From assembly GCF_027587205.1 (NCBI RefSeq), contig NZ_JAPDOD010000059.1, forward strand, positions 1 through 52,994: DNA of 52,994 bases, written 5' to 3'. Source of the DNA: Solirubrobacter ginsenosidimutans. GTDB taxonomy: Bacteria > Actinomycetota > Thermoleophilia > Solirubrobacterales > Solirubrobacteraceae. A program made the position numbers and the translations under genes. How positions within the stretch are numbered: the stretch's first letter is position 1; each line of letters starts with the position of its first letter. Below are positions 1 through 8,718 of the stretch, in pieces. A model generated the notes under the pieces. That model did no database searches. It saw nothing but the letters and a program-made list of their open reading frames with translations, and was not told the origin of the DNA.

Positions 1-2
1 GG

Positions 3-779
3 GGCTCGAACGCGGCCGACGATGCGCGGCGCGGCCGGGGCGCGGCCGACGACGACGGCCGCCGCGCCCGCGGGACGGCGGCGGCGTACGACGAGCGTGG
101 ACGCGACGACTCTCGGCCCGCGACGCGGCGGCGGGCCGGTGCGGTCGGCGGCGGGAACGGGCGCAACGGCGGCGCAGCCGCCCGCGACGCCGGCGAGCCG
201 CGTCGGCGCTCGGTGGCGCCGCTGATCGCGGTGCTCGGCGCGATCGCGCTGGTCGCCGTGATCGGGGCGATCGCGCTCGCAAGCCGCGGCGGAGACGATC
301 AGCCCCCGGAGGCCTCGGCCACGCCGACGCCGACGGCCACCAAGACGGCGACACCCGACAAGACGGCGACGCCGGAGAAGACCGCGACGCCCACCGCCAC
401 CCCTACCGCGACCCCGACGGACACACCGAGCGCGACGCCCACCCCGGAACAGCCGGAATCGACGCCCACCCCCGAGACGACGCCGCAGGCGCCCTCCGGG
501 AGCCCGTCCGAGCTCCAGGCGAAGGGGCACACCGCCCTGCTCGGCGGGGACATCGACAGCGCGGTCACCACCCTCAAGGCCGCCGTCGACGCCTGCGGCG
601 CCTCGAGCGACGTCGATCCGTGCGCCTACGCGATGTACGACTACGGCGCCGCGCTGCTCGCCGCCGGCCGCCCGCAGGAGGCCGTCCAGGTGCTCGAAAC
701 CCGGCTGCAGCGCTTCGACAACCAGAACGGCACGGTCAAAGCGCTGCTCAAGAAGGCCCAGAAGGCCTCTAAGGACTAA
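3..779 (+). CDS. Membrane protein with TPR-like C-terminus (5' partial)
   Basis: The reading frame is open from the window edge, so the true start lies upstream. What is visible is an Arg/Asp/Gly-rich, probably cytoplasmic stretch, one hydrophobic helix around positions 215-285, then a Thr/Pro-rich linker built of TPT/TAT units, and a folded C-terminal domain of about 85 residues. That domain has alternating small and large residues (AKGHTALLGGDIDSAVTTLK, then YDYGAALLAAGRPQEAVQVL) typical of tetratricopeptide repeats. This architecture is common at the extracytoplasmic end of actinobacterial Ser/Thr protein kinases, but no kinase domain is in view, so that identity is only an inference. An internal GTG at 213 could be called as a start, but it would remove the charged part in front of the membrane helix. 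The gene is convergent with ribH. Confidence 0.7.
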   Translation, partial: GSNAADDARRGRGAADDDGRRARGTAAAYDERGRDDSRPATRRRAGAVGGGNGRNGGAAARDAGEPRRRSVAPLIAVLGAIALVAVIGAIALASRGGDDQPPEASATPTPTATKTATPDKTATPEKTATPTATPTATPTDTPSATPTPEQPESTPTPETTPQAPSGSPSELQAKGHTALLGGDIDSAVTTLKAAVDACGASSDVDPCAYAMYDYGAALLAAGRPQEAVQVLETRLQRFDNQNGTVKALLKKAQKASKD

Positions 780-806
780 GCCGTCCCGAGTCGCAACGGC
801 GCGCGC

Positions 807-1286
807 TGAACGTCAACTGCGCCGGGCGGGGAGGGGGGCGGTTTCGTGGTGCCACCCGTCCCGGGCTGCCGCGAGTCCGCGTGATGGCCGGCCTCCCGAC
901 CTCATTCGGCCCCGAGACTGACCGTCAAGGTGCGGCCACGGAGACAGAAAGCGCGTTCTCACGCGCGCCGATCACCCGCCGGCGAGGGGGTGTGTAACGA
1001 GAGCTGCCTGTCGGGCAGCTCTCGTTCCGCACCCCCCTCAACGCGCCAGCTCGAACAGTGCGAGCCTGATCGAAACCCACGCTCCACCCCTCAAACGCGC
1101 ACGGCCAACCATGGCGATGAACGAGGCGCGAGGCCGGGGCACGCTTTCGGTCTCCGTAGCCCGTAACCGTCGGTATGCCGGCACGGCGATTCGAGGCAAC
1201 CGAGCCGAGCCGCGAGGCGGACTCACGGCAGCCCAGGACGGGCGGCTCGCCACTCCCCCTCCCCCACCCGGCGCAGTTGACGTTCA
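807..1286. repeat. Long noncoding palindromic element, copy 1
   Basis: This 480-bp stretch fills the gap between two convergent genes and is an imperfect inverted repeat along its length. The left terminus (809-828) is matched by the reverse complement of the right terminus (1263-1284). Internal arm segments also pair: 863-880 matches the complement of 1217-1234 at 17 of 18 positions. The apex is a perfect 13-bp stem with a 5-nt loop (996-1008 / 1014-1026). The same architecture recurs at 21639-22125. Blocks shared by the copies include 934-978 (43 of 45 identical), 1039-1077 (37 of 39), 1089-1104 (identical) and 1263-1280 (identical). Open frames crossing it are not conserved between copies: indels between shared blocks are not multiples of three. 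It could be a non-autonomous mobile element, a bidirectional terminator or a structured RNA; none is proven. Confidence 0.85.
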
Positions 1287-1338
1287 AGCACCTAGCCGCC
1301 GCATCGTGGTCGTCGAAGACGACTGTTTCAAGGCCCTT

Positions 1339-1761
1339 CTAGGCCAGCGAGCGCTTCATGCGGGCCAGGGTCACGACGGCTTCGGCCGCGTGGGCGCCCT
1401 GGTCGCGCTTGCCGCCGCCGGTGCGGGCGAGCGCCTGGTCCATGTTCTCGACCGTCAGGACCCCGAACGCGCACGGCACGCCGGTGCGCAGTTGGACGTC
1501 CATGATCCCGCGGGCGGTCTCGGCGCACACGTAGTCGTAGTGGTCGGTCTCGCCGCGGATGACCGCGCCGAGGCAGGCCACGCCCGCGTAGCGGCCGGTG
1601 GCGGCCAGATACGAGGCGGCGAGCGGGAGCTCGAAGGCGCCCGGCACGTCGAAGACGTCGGCCTCCCCCACGCCCGCCTCGGCGAACGCGCTCTGCGCCC
1701 CCGCGATCAGCCGCGTCGCGAGGTCCTCGTAGAAGCGCCCGACGGTGATCGCGAACTTCAT
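1339..1761 (-). CDS. ribH: 6,7-dimethyl-8-ribityllumazine synthase
   Basis: Lumazine synthase condenses 5-amino-6-ribitylamino-uracil with 3,4-dihydroxy-2-butanone 4-phosphate, the penultimate step of riboflavin synthesis, usually as an icosahedral or pentameric cytosolic shell. The 140-residue product is slightly short for the family (150-160). It carries GAFELP at 41-46, GAVIRGETDHYDYV starting near 66 with the conserved His74, and a C-terminal helix. The N-terminus starts directly in the first beta strand ([10 protein letters not shown]). The ATG overlaps the ribAB stop as ATGA, indicating translational coupling as the last gene of the ribD-ribE-ribAB-ribH operon. A longer in-frame extension upstream would run through ribAB in another frame and was rejected. 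Confidence 0.96.
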   Translation of the reverse strand: MKFAITVGRFYEDLATRLIAGAQSAFAEAGVGEADVFDVPGAFELPLAASYLAATGRYAGVACLGAVIRGETDHYDYVCAETARGIMDVQLRTGVPCAFGVLTVENMDQALARTGGGKRDQGAHAAEAVVTLARMKRSLA

Positions 1762-3032
1762 GACGCGCGGCGCTCGCGGTCGTGGACGGCCTCCTCGTGC
1801 ACCATCTCCTCGTCCAGCGCGAGGCCCTGGTGGTGCAGCGTGTGGCCCATGCGGTCGCGCTTGGCGCGCAGGTAGGCCTCGTTGTGCGGGTTGGGCGCGT
1901 GCTCGATCGGCACCTGCGCCACCACTGAGAGCCCGTAGCCCTCCAACCCGCGGATCTTCTTCGGGTTGTTGGTGAGGATGCGAATGCTCGACAGCCCGAG
2001 GTCGACCAGGATCTGGGCGCCGATGCCGTAGTCGCGCAGGTCGACCGGGAGCCCGAGCTCCAGGTTGGCGTCGACCGTGTCCATCCCCTGGTCCTGCAGG
2101 TTGTAGGCGCGCAGCTTGTTCAGCAGGCCGATCCCACGCCCCTCCTGGGCCAGATAGAGCAGGACGCCCGAGCCTTCGCGCTCGATCATCGACAGCGCGG
2201 ACTCCAGCTGCTCGCCGCAGTCGCAGCGCAGCGAGTGGAAGACGTCGCCCGTGAGGCACTCCGAGTGCACGCGGACGAGCACATCCGAGCGGCCCGCGAC
2301 CTCGCCCTTGACCAGCGCCACGTGGTGCTTGCCGTCGACCAGCGAGCGGTACCCGACGGCGGTGAACTCACCGAAGCCGGTCGGCAGCCGCGTCTCCACG
2401 ACCCGCTCGACGAGCTTGTCGTGCTTGCGGCGGTAGGCGATCAGGTCGGCGACCGTGATCATCTTCAGGTTGTGGCGGGCGCAGTAGCGCTCGAGGTCGT
2501 CGACGCGGGCCATCGTCCCGTCGTCGTTCATGACCTCGCAGATCACGCCCGCGGGGTTCAGGCCGGCCAGGCGCGCCAGATCGACGGCGGCCTCGGTCTG
2601 CCCGGTGCGCTCCAGGACGCCGCCCGGCTTGGCCTTCAGCGGGAAGACGTGGCCCGGCTGCACGAGGTCGCGCGGCGCGGACTCCGGGTCGACGGCGACC
2701 TGGATCGTGCGGGCACGGTCGGCGGCGGAGATGCCCGTCGTGATGCCGTCGCGAGCCTCGACGGAGACCGTGAACGCGGTCTCGTAGGGAGACTCGTTCT
2801 TGGCCGCCATCAGGTCCAGGCCCAGCTCGTCGCAGCGCTCGGGGGTGAGCGCGAGGCAGATCAGCCCGCGCCCCTCCTTGGCCATGAAGTTGATCGCCTC
2901 GGGCGTGGCGAACTGCGCCGCCATCGTCAGATCGCCCTCGTTCTCGCGGTCCTCGTCGTCGCAGACGACGACCATGCGGCCCGCGCGGATCTCGTCCAGC
3001 GCCTCCTCGACGGTTGCGAACGGGCTCTTCAT
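1758..3032 (-). CDS. ribAB: Bifunctional DHBP synthase / GTP cyclohydrolase II
   Basis: This fusion makes both riboflavin precursors: the N-terminal half converts ribulose 5-phosphate to 3,4-dihydroxy-2-butanone 4-phosphate, and the C-terminal half opens GTP to the pyrimidine precursor. The 424-residue protein has the acidic DHBP-synthase motif [11 protein letters not shown] at 25-35 and domain one to about residue 200. The second domain begins near 205, with zinc ligands Cys259, Cys270 and Cys272 in [15 protein letters not shown] and the QEGRGIGL active-site segment near 296. Both halves look intact, so both activities are expected. The gene overlaps ribE and ribH by 4 bp each. The last 20 residues are charged (Glu/His/Arg-rich) and probably disordered. 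Confidence 0.97.
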   Translation of the reverse strand: MKSPFATVEEALDEIRAGRMVVVCDDEDRENEGDLTMAAQFATPEAINFMAKEGRGLICLALTPERCDELGLDLMAAKNESPYETAFTVSVEARDGITTGISAADRARTIQVAVDPESAPRDLVQPGHVFPLKAKPGGVLERTGQTEAAVDLARLAGLNPAGVICEVMNDDGTMARVDDLERYCARHNLKMITVADLIAYRRKHDKLVERVVETRLPTGFGEFTAVGYRSLVDGKHHVALVKGEVAGRSDVLVRVHSECLTGDVFHSLRCDCGEQLESALSMIEREGSGVLLYLAQEGRGIGLLNKLRAYNLQDQGMDTVDANLELGLPVDLRDYGIGAQILVDLGLSSIRILTNNPKKIRGLEGYGLSVVAQVPIEHAPNPHNEAYLRAKRDRMGHTLHHQGLALDEEMVHEEAVHDRERRAS

Positions 3033-3613
3033 CGAGCGACCAGCTTCTCCACGTACTTGGCGAGCACGTCCACCTCCAGATTGACGGGCCGGCCGGGTTC
3101 GGCCGTGCCCAGCGTCGTACGTTCCAATGTCTCCGGGATCAGCGAGACCGAGAACGACGTCTCGTCGATCGCGCTCACGGTGAGCGAGACGCCGTCGACC
3201 GCGATCGAGCCCTTCTCGACCACGTAGCGCAAGAGTTCCGATGGGACGTCGAACGACACCACCCGGGCGAACCCGTCGTCGCGCACCTCGCGGACGACCG
3301 CCACGCCGTCGACGTGCCCCTGCACGATGTGCCCGCCGAGCCGGTCCGACGCCCGCAGCGGCAGCTCGAGGTTGACCGGCGAGCCCTCGCCGATCTCCGC
3401 CAGTGAGGAGCGACGCAGCGACTCGTGCATGACGTCGGCGGCGAAGACGCCGTCGGCGATGGCCGTGGCGGTCAGGCAGACGCCGTTGACCGCGACCGAG
3501 TCACCCTCGCTCAGCTCGCCGGCAAGAGAAGTCTTCACGTTCAGACGCACGCCATCCTGGGTGCTGTCGACGGCGGTGACCGTACCGAGATCGGCGACGA
3601 GTCCGGTGAACAT
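3029..3613 (-). CDS. ribE: Riboflavin synthase, alpha chain
   Basis: The 194-residue protein has the invariant N-terminus MFTGLV and two lumazine-binding beta-barrel repeats (about 1-97 and 98-190), each with a VNGVCLT or VDGVSLT motif. It dismutates two molecules of 6,7-dimethyl-8-ribityllumazine to riboflavin plus the ribityl pyrimidine reused by RibH. The ATG at 3613 is chosen because the family almost always starts with MFTG; the longer frame to 4210 is the shadow of ribD. It is separated from ribD by only 5 bp and overlaps ribAB by 4 bp, so it belongs to one polycistron. Some genomes call this gene ribC. Confidence 0.96.
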   Translation of the reverse strand: MFTGLVADLGTVTAVDSTQDGVRLNVKTSLAGELSEGDSVAVNGVCLTATAIADGVFAADVMHESLRRSSLAEIGEGSPVNLELPLRASDRLGGHIVQGHVDGVAVVREVRDDGFARVVSFDVPSELLRYVVEKGSIAVDGVSLTVSAIDETSFSVSLIPETLERTTLGTAEPGRPVNLEVDVLAKYVEKLVAR

Positions 3614-3618
3614 CGCAG

Positions 3619-4740
3619 TTACCACTCCCGCATTCGCGCGGTGATCAGGACGTCCTCGGCGCTGCGCGAGCACTCGAGCGAGAGCGCCCGCATGGCGGAG
3701 GCGATGCGCTCGGCGCCCTCGCCCTCCAGCGGGTCGCGCGCACTCGACCCGCCGAGGATCACGGGGGCCACGAAGAGCCGGATCTCGTCGACCTCGCCGG
3801 CGTCCAGGAACGCACCCGCGAGGTGCGGGCCGCCCTCGAGCAGGATCGAGGCCACCCCGGCGTTGCCGAGCTGGACGAGCGAGTTGCGCACCCGGTCGGG
3901 CTCGTTGGCGCCGGTGGCGACGATCACGTCGGCGCCGGCGATCTCCAGCGCATCGACCGCCGTCCGCGGCGCGGCGCGGGTGACGACGACGGTCAGCGGC
4001 ACCTCCGCGGCGCCGCGCACGAGCTGGGAGTCCAGCGGCAGGCGCGCCTCGGAGTCGAAGACGATCCGCCGCGGCTGGCGCGTCACGCCTTCGATGCGGG
4101 CGGTGAGCAGCGGGTCGTCGGTCAGCGCGGTGCCGATGCCGACCACGACGGCGTCGACCTCCGAGCGCCACTGGTGCGAGAGCCGGCGCGAGTCCTCGCC
4201 CGAGATCCACTTCGAATCGCCGGTGCGGGTCGCGACCTTGCCGTCGAGCGTCATCGCGGACTTGAAGAGCACGAATGGGCGGCCGGTGCGGGCGTGCTTG
4301 CGGAACGGCTGGTTGAGCAGCCGCGCCTTCGCGGCGACCTCGCCTTCCGCCACGTCGACCACGACGCCCTCATCGCGCAGGATGCCCAGGCCACGGCCCG
4401 AAGCCTTCTCGGTCGGATCGTCGGAGGCGACCACGACGCGCGCGAAGCCGGCCTGGAGGATCGCGTCTGTGCAGGGCGGAGTGCGGCCGGTGTGGCAGCA
4501 GGGCTCGAGCGAGACGTAGAGCGTCGCGCCGCGGAGATCGGCGTCGCCGGCGGCGGCGATCGCGGCGCGCTCGGCATGCGGTTCGCCCAGCGCGGCGTGG
4601 AACCCCTCGCCCAGCACGTGGCCGTCGCGGACGATCACGGCGCCGACGAGGGGGTTGGGACTCGTCCGCCCACGCCCCCCCTCGGCGAGCTCGATCGCCC
4701 GGAAGAGGTGCTCGTGGTCGGTGGTCTGAAGGGTGCTCAC
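3619..4740 (-). CDS. ribD: Bifunctional riboflavin deaminase-reductase
   Basis: This enzyme deaminates and then reduces the ring-opened GTP product in two consecutive cytosolic steps. The 373-residue protein has a cytidine-deaminase-like zinc site in the first 150 residues: the HAE motif at 55-57, then PCCHTGRTPPC with Cys81 and Cys90. A dihydrofolate-reductase-like domain follows, with SAMTLDGKVAT near 161, SKWISG, and a late EGGPHLAGAF motif. The start is GTG at 4740. Only 28 bp separate it from the upstream sanA-like gene on the same strand, which leaves no room for an FMN riboswitch, so expression probably comes from a promoter further upstream or a very short local leader. Confidence 0.95.
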   Translation of the reverse strand: MSTLQTTDHEHLFRAIELAEGGRGRTSPNPLVGAVIVRDGHVLGEGFHAALGEPHAERAAIAAAGDADLRGATLYVSLEPCCHTGRTPPCTDAILQAGFARVVVASDDPTEKASGRGLGILRDEGVVVDVAEGEVAAKARLLNQPFRKHARTGRPFVLFKSAMTLDGKVATRTGDSKWISGEDSRRLSHQWRSEVDAVVVGIGTALTDDPLLTARIEGVTRQPRRIVFDSEARLPLDSQLVRGAAEVPLTVVVTRAAPRTAVDALEIAGADVIVATGANEPDRVRNSLVQLGNAGVASILLEGGPHLAGAFLDAGEVDEIRLFVAPVILGGSSARDPLEGEGAERIASAMRALSLECSRSAEDVLITARMREW

Positions 4741-4768
4741 TTACCCACAGACGATATTGACTTGCGAA

Positions 4769-5419
4769 TCAGTCCCCCCACGACACGCGTCCATCCCCGG
4801 TGATGGGGATCTCGGTGCCCAGGAAATGCGGGTTAGCGCCGGTGATCGCGTCGCCCAAAGTCTTGACCCTCGCTGCGGCCTCGCGCACCTCCAGGCGGCG
4901 CATGACGCGGCCGTAGTCGCGGCGGTCGGCGGCGTAGCCGGTGACCTTCAGCCCGGCGCGGCGCGCGTCGTAGAGCGCGCGGGCCATGTGGAACTTCTGC
5001 GTCACGACGACCGCCGACTGCACGTCGAAGACGCGGCGCGCCCGCTGCGCGCTGTCCCAGGTGTCGAAGCCCGCGTGGTCGGTGAAGATGTCCTGCGCCG
5101 GAATGCCCTGCGCGAGCAGGAGCCGGCGCATGGTGCCGACCTCGTCGTAGTCCTTCCGGCTGTGGTCGCCGGAGAGCAGCAGCTTGTCCACGCGGCCGGC
5201 CTTGTAGAGCTCCGCCCCCGCGGTGACGCGGTCCGCGAGCATGATGCTCGGCTTTCCGTCGCGGTAGACCTGCGCGCCGAGGATGAGCGCCGCCTGGGCG
5301 TGCGGGACCTTGGCGGTGTCGGTCGTGACCGGCGAGCGCCCGCCGAGCCACACGATCAGGTTCGGCACGCCGACGGCGAGCAGCCCGCAGGCGAGCCCGA
5401 GAGCGATCAGTCGCTTCAT
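4769..5419 (-). CDS. SanA/YdcF-like (DUF218) membrane-anchored protein
   Basis: A 216-residue protein with one N-terminal membrane helix (about 3-26) followed by a DUF218 domain. The hallmark segments are AALILGAQVYRDGKPSIMLA, LLLSGDHSRKDYDE, and AVVVTQKFHMARALYDARR. Members such as E. coli SanA influence envelope permeability (vancomycin exclusion at high temperature); the biochemical reaction is not settled. ATG at 5419 is preferred over the one at 5428 because it gives an ATGA overlap with the upstream glycosyltransferase gene. Its position between membrane glycosyltransferases and the rib operon fits a cell-envelope role co-transcribed with the glycan genes. Confidence 0.85.
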   Translation of the reverse strand: MKRLIALGLACGLLAVGVPNLIVWLGGRSPVTTDTAKVPHAQAALILGAQVYRDGKPSIMLADRVTAGAELYKAGRVDKLLLSGDHSRKDYDEVGTMRRLLLAQGIPAQDIFTDHAGFDTWDSAQRARRVFDVQSAVVVTQKFHMARALYDARRAGLKVTGYAADRRDYGRVMRRLEVREAAARVKTLGDAITGANPHFLGTEIPITGDGRVSWGD

Positions 5420-7176
5420 GCGCCGCATTTTCCGCCATGGAGCCGGTAGATCACAATGTCTGGTCCTGGCCGTTCATAGGTCAACGGGTAGTAATTGAAC
5501 GAGGAGTCGAACGAGAAGGGCACGCTCTCTGAGTCCTTCCCGTACGGGCTCGAGCGGAAGACGACTTCTCCCTGGCGCTTGAGCTCGTCGTAGTACTTCA
5601 GCGCGAACGGGACGTCCTTCGGGTCCGCGTACGCACGCCCGAACTGCGTCGAGCCGGTCACGACCCAGCAGAACCCGCCGTTGGCATAGCGGCTGACCAG
5701 GTCCGGGCGCGTCGTGCGCTCGTAGTCCTCGATCTTGACCACCGGGCAGGCGCCGGACGTGATCGTCTTGCCGTTGAAGAAGCACGAGCGCGACGTGCGC
5801 CACTTGTTCCAGCGGTTACCGGAGCCGGTCCCGCCCTGGTCCTCGAAGATCGGATGGCCGGCGTCCATCGCCCACTGGTCGGGCGCGATCGGCTCCACGA
5901 CGATGTTCCTGCCCGACGGGATGTTGGTCTTCATCCACTCGCGCGCGACCTGGCGCGTGTCCGCCTTCGCCAGCACGAGGTCGTTGTGGACGCTGAAGAC
6001 GAGGCCCTGGAGGACGACGAGGACCGAGAGGGCGAGCGCGGGGATCGCGAGGCGCCACTTCAAGCGGGTCGCGAGCCACGTCGCGGCGGCGATCACGCCC
6101 CAGGCCGCCAGCAGGCAGAGGATCGGGTAGATCGGCAGCATCCAGCGGGCGAAGAAACGCGACTGCTGGCCGAGATAGAGGAACAGCAGGATCGGGGCGG
6201 GCGCGAGCAGCAGCGCGAGCCGGCGCCGGCGCGCGAACAGATCCACCAGTCCGCCGAGGGCGAACAGCGACGGCAGCCAGCCCAGCCCCCAGGTGAACGT
6301 GCCGACGTAGTACGTCCAGCCGGACGTGTTGGCGAGGCCGAGCTTGCCCCCGTCCTCCCCGGCCGTCTCGGTCTGCTTCTGCAGCCCCTCGCGGAACGCG
6401 GTGTGGTCGAGCAGCGCGTATGGATTGGCGGCCACGAAGCCCGCGCACATCAGGCCGAGCATCAGCGCCAGGTTGCGCACCCGCGCATGCGCGACCGGGG
6501 AGGCGAACGCCGCCGCGATCACCGTGACCAGCACGATCCCGGCCGTGTACTTGGTCGCGATCGCCACTCCCAGGCCGAGCCCCGCGAGCACGTACTCGCG
6601 TGTGCGGCCGGTGCGGTAGATCCCGGCGACGCCGATCAGCGCCGCGGCGAGCGGCGCCAGCGTCGGCGCGTCGTTGAGGGCGAAGTGGCTGTAGTGGGTC
6701 GGCAGGAACGCGACCGCGAGCAGCGCGCCGGCCAGGACGCCGACGCGGCGGTCGGCGAACAGCCGCGCACCGGCGATCGCGGTGAGTGACACGGCGAGCG
6801 CGCCGAGGAACGCGGACGCGGCGCGGGCGAGCGCGAACGCCGTGGTCGGATCAGCCGCGAACGCGCCGCCGATCGTCGCGGGGTTCGTCCCCCATTTGAC
6901 CGCGAAGAGCGCGTGGACGACGTACGTGTAGGCGGGCGGATTGATGAAGTAGTCGGGGTTCAGGCTGTGCCCGAACATCCCGATCGCCCGCGGGACGAAA
7001 TGGCTGTTCTCGTCCGCGTTGTAGACGTACGGAAGCCCGGTCTTGTAGCCGACGATCCGCAGCACGAAGGCGGCCGCGAAGAGGCCCACGAGGATCGCCG
7101 GCCACACCCACGACCGGCCCCGCCGCGGCTCGTCGGTCACCGCGTCCGGCAGCTCGACCGTCTCAGCAGCGGACAT
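5416..7176 (-). CDS. Polytopic glycosyltransferase, GT39/ArnT-like
   Basis: A 586-residue integral membrane protein with about 11-12 hydrophobic helices in residues 25-400 and a soluble, probably extracytoplasmic C-terminal domain of about 190 residues. The first external loop carries YVYNADENSHFVPRA near 50-64. The acidic pair there is where protein O-mannosyltransferases and ArnT-type enzymes place a catalytic acid. The family uses polyprenyl-phosphate sugars on the outer face of the membrane; donor and acceptor cannot be read from sequence. It overlaps the next upstream gene (7163-8680) by 14 bp and the sanA-like gene by 4 bp, so the three form one operon. It probably works with the GT2 enzyme at 8719, which could make its lipid-linked donor. 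Confidence 0.8.
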   Translation of the reverse strand: MSAAETVELPDAVTDEPRRGRSWVWPAILVGLFAAAFVLRIVGYKTGLPYVYNADENSHFVPRAIGMFGHSLNPDYFINPPAYTYVVHALFAVKWGTNPATIGGAFAADPTTAFALARAASAFLGALAVSLTAIAGARLFADRRVGVLAGALLAVAFLPTHYSHFALNDAPTLAPLAAALIGVAGIYRTGRTREYVLAGLGLGVAIATKYTAGIVLVTVIAAAFASPVAHARVRNLALMLGLMCAGFVAANPYALLDHTAFREGLQKQTETAGEDGGKLGLANTSGWTYYVGTFTWGLGWLPSLFALGGLVDLFARRRRLALLLAPAPILLFLYLGQQSRFFARWMLPIYPILCLLAAWGVIAAATWLATRLKWRLAIPALALSVLVVLQGLVFSVHNDLVLAKADTRQVAREWMKTNIPSGRNIVVEPIAPDQWAMDAGHPIFEDQGGTGSGNRWNKWRTSRSCFFNGKTITSGACPVVKIEDYERTTRPDLVSRYANGGFCWVVTGSTQFGRAYADPKDVPFALKYYDELKRQGEVVFRSSPYGKDSESVPFSFDSSFNYYPLTYERPGPDIVIYRLHGGKCGA

Positions 7177-8680
7177 ACGCGGCGTAGAACCTCGAGGTCT
7201 TCACCCGCTTGAAGCCGGGGGGCGGGACTTGGATGCGGGCGTCGTCGGCGGCGTCGGTCCAGGCGTGCTTGAAGATCGCGAAGCGGGAGGTGACGACGAT
7301 CGCCACGCCCTTGGTCTGAAGCGGGAGCGTGTACTTGCTGTCGGGGTCGCGGTAGCTCTGGGCGCGGGCCCAGACCTTGCCGTCGCCCAGATCGGCGATC
7401 CAGCGGGAGTCGGGGACGATCTTGTGGTTAGGGCCTGTTAGGGGCCCGCAGCGCAACCCGGCCTGCACCCGCGGATCCTTCAACACGCTCGTGAGATCGG
7501 TGTGGGCCTGGCCGCGGAAGCGCAGCTCGTTGTCGAAGCGGGAGAGGTTCAGATGGGTCGCCTGGTAGGCGACGCCGGCGAGGACGATCACGGCTGCGGC
7601 GACCATCCAGACGGTGCGAACCCAGCTCTTGGAGAGCATCGTCCAACCGGCGACCGTGACCGCCGCCAGCACCATCAGCGCCAGCGCCGGGACGGCGAGA
7701 TAGCGCTCGATCACCGACGCGCCGGCCACGCCGATCGCGAGGAAGGTCACGACGCCCGCGAGGAGCAGCGCGATCGGCATCAGCATGCGGCGCGGAGAGA
7801 TGACGATTCCGAGCAGCGCGCCCAATCCCGCCGCCGCGAAGACCGGCAGCTTGACCAGGTCCTTGAAGAAGCCGGGGATCGCGCTCGGGAGTTGCGAGAG
7901 CGGGCGCTGGCGGCCGAGATCCTCGGCTGAGAGCGACGTGTAGTGCTGCGAGAACAGCGGGTCGCCGGTCACCAGGAAGTCCGTGGAGGCCCACACCAGC
8001 GGGCCGCTGGCGGCGATCGCGGCGAACACGAAGCGCTGGCGCCATGTGGCCTTCCACGAGACCCAGACCCAGTACATGGCCGAGAGGAACCACGCCTCGG
8101 GGCGCAGCATCCCCGCCAGCGCGAGCAGGATCAGGACCGGCACGCCGCGGCGCGAGCGGGTCGCCTCGAGCGTCGCCGCCCACACCACCAGCGCCATGTA
8201 GGGGATGTCGATGTAGCCGCGGGCGGCGAGGAACGGGTAGTCGAAGCGGGTCAGCAGCAGCGCCGCCGCGACCGCGCCCACCAGCGGCGTCGCGGCGATC
8301 CGCCCGAGCCGGTACACGCCCGCCACCAGCACCAGGAACGCGGCCAGGATCATCGCCACCCACAGGCGGTCCCCCCAGGAGCCGAAGAGCTGCAGGATCG
8401 CGCCCGCGGCGATCCCCAGCGGGTGCTCGGTCGGGTAGCGGAAGCCGTCGAAGACGAGCGGGTTGCCGTGGAGCAGGTCGCGGCCCCACAACAAGGAGTA
8501 ATAGGAGTCGTAGACCGGGTAGGTCGGGAACACGAAGAAGCCGATCGCGAAGCCCACGCACAGCAGCGCGAACACGATCTTGGCCAGGCCGTCGCCACGC
8601 TCACCGGGACTCGGTGCAGCGCGCGCGGAGTCGGTTCCCGGCTGCGGCCGGGTGAGCGTTGAGCCCTCCATGCGAGTCAT
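7163..8680 (-). CDS. Polytopic membrane glycosyltransferase (GT39/GT87-like)
   Basis: A 505-residue protein with a Pro/Arg-rich cytoplasmic N-terminus (1-30) and about 11 membrane helices. The first loop contains YPVYDSYYSLLWGRDLLHG near 53, followed by RYPTEHPLG; an acidic residue in this loop is typical of GT-C fold enzymes using polyprenyl-linked sugars. The C-terminal 100 residues are soluble. ATG at 8680 is used; a second ATG at 8671 is equally possible and neither has a clear Shine-Dalgarno. The gene is first in its operon and divergent from the GT2 gene, with only about 38 bp between start codons, so the two transcription units probably share a compact control region. Confidence 0.75.
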   Translation of the reverse strand: MTRMEGSTLTRPQPGTDSARAAPSPGERGDGLAKIVFALLCVGFAIGFFVFPTYPVYDSYYSLLWGRDLLHGNPLVFDGFRYPTEHPLGIAAGAILQLFGSWGDRLWVAMILAAFLVLVAGVYRLGRIAATPLVGAVAAALLLTRFDYPFLAARGYIDIPYMALVVWAATLEATRSRRGVPVLILLALAGMLRPEAWFLSAMYWVWVSWKATWRQRFVFAAIAASGPLVWASTDFLVTGDPLFSQHYTSLSAEDLGRQRPLSQLPSAIPGFFKDLVKLPVFAAAGLGALLGIVISPRRMLMPIALLLAGVVTFLAIGVAGASVIERYLAVPALALMVLAAVTVAGWTMLSKSWVRTVWMVAAAVIVLAGVAYQATHLNLSRFDNELRFRGQAHTDLTSVLKDPRVQAGLRCGPLTGPNHKIVPDSRWIADLGDGKVWARAQSYRDPDSKYTLPLQTKGVAIVVTSRFAIFKHAWTDAADDARIQVPPPGFKRVKTSRFYAAYVRC

Positions 8681-8718
8681 CCAGTCTGACGCGCGCGGTA
8701 CCGTCTTTCGTCGTTCAC

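Noticed and set aside
22..225. Small 67-codon frame at the left edge
   Set aside because: It lies in another frame of the membrane/TPR gene and is almost only Arg, Ala, Thr, Gly and Pro.
807..1286. Insertion sequence with terminal inverted repeats
   Set aside because: No transposase and no target-site duplication visible at either copy, and the inverted repeat covers the whole element rather than only the ends. A MITE remains possible, so it is listed as a repeat.
925..1287. 120-codon minus-strand open frame (and overlapping plus-strand frames) inside palindromic copy 1
   Set aside because: The frame resembles a stretch readable in copy 2, but there it ends early at a TGA, and the spacing between shared blocks differs by 2 nt, so protein coding is not conserved. 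Composition is arm palindrome, not codon-biased.
1111..1875. 254-codon plus-strand frame opposite ribH
   Set aside because: Antisense shadow of ribH and ribAB with no recognisable motifs; the same applies to the many long frames opposite ribD, priA, fmt, the permease and the subtilase.
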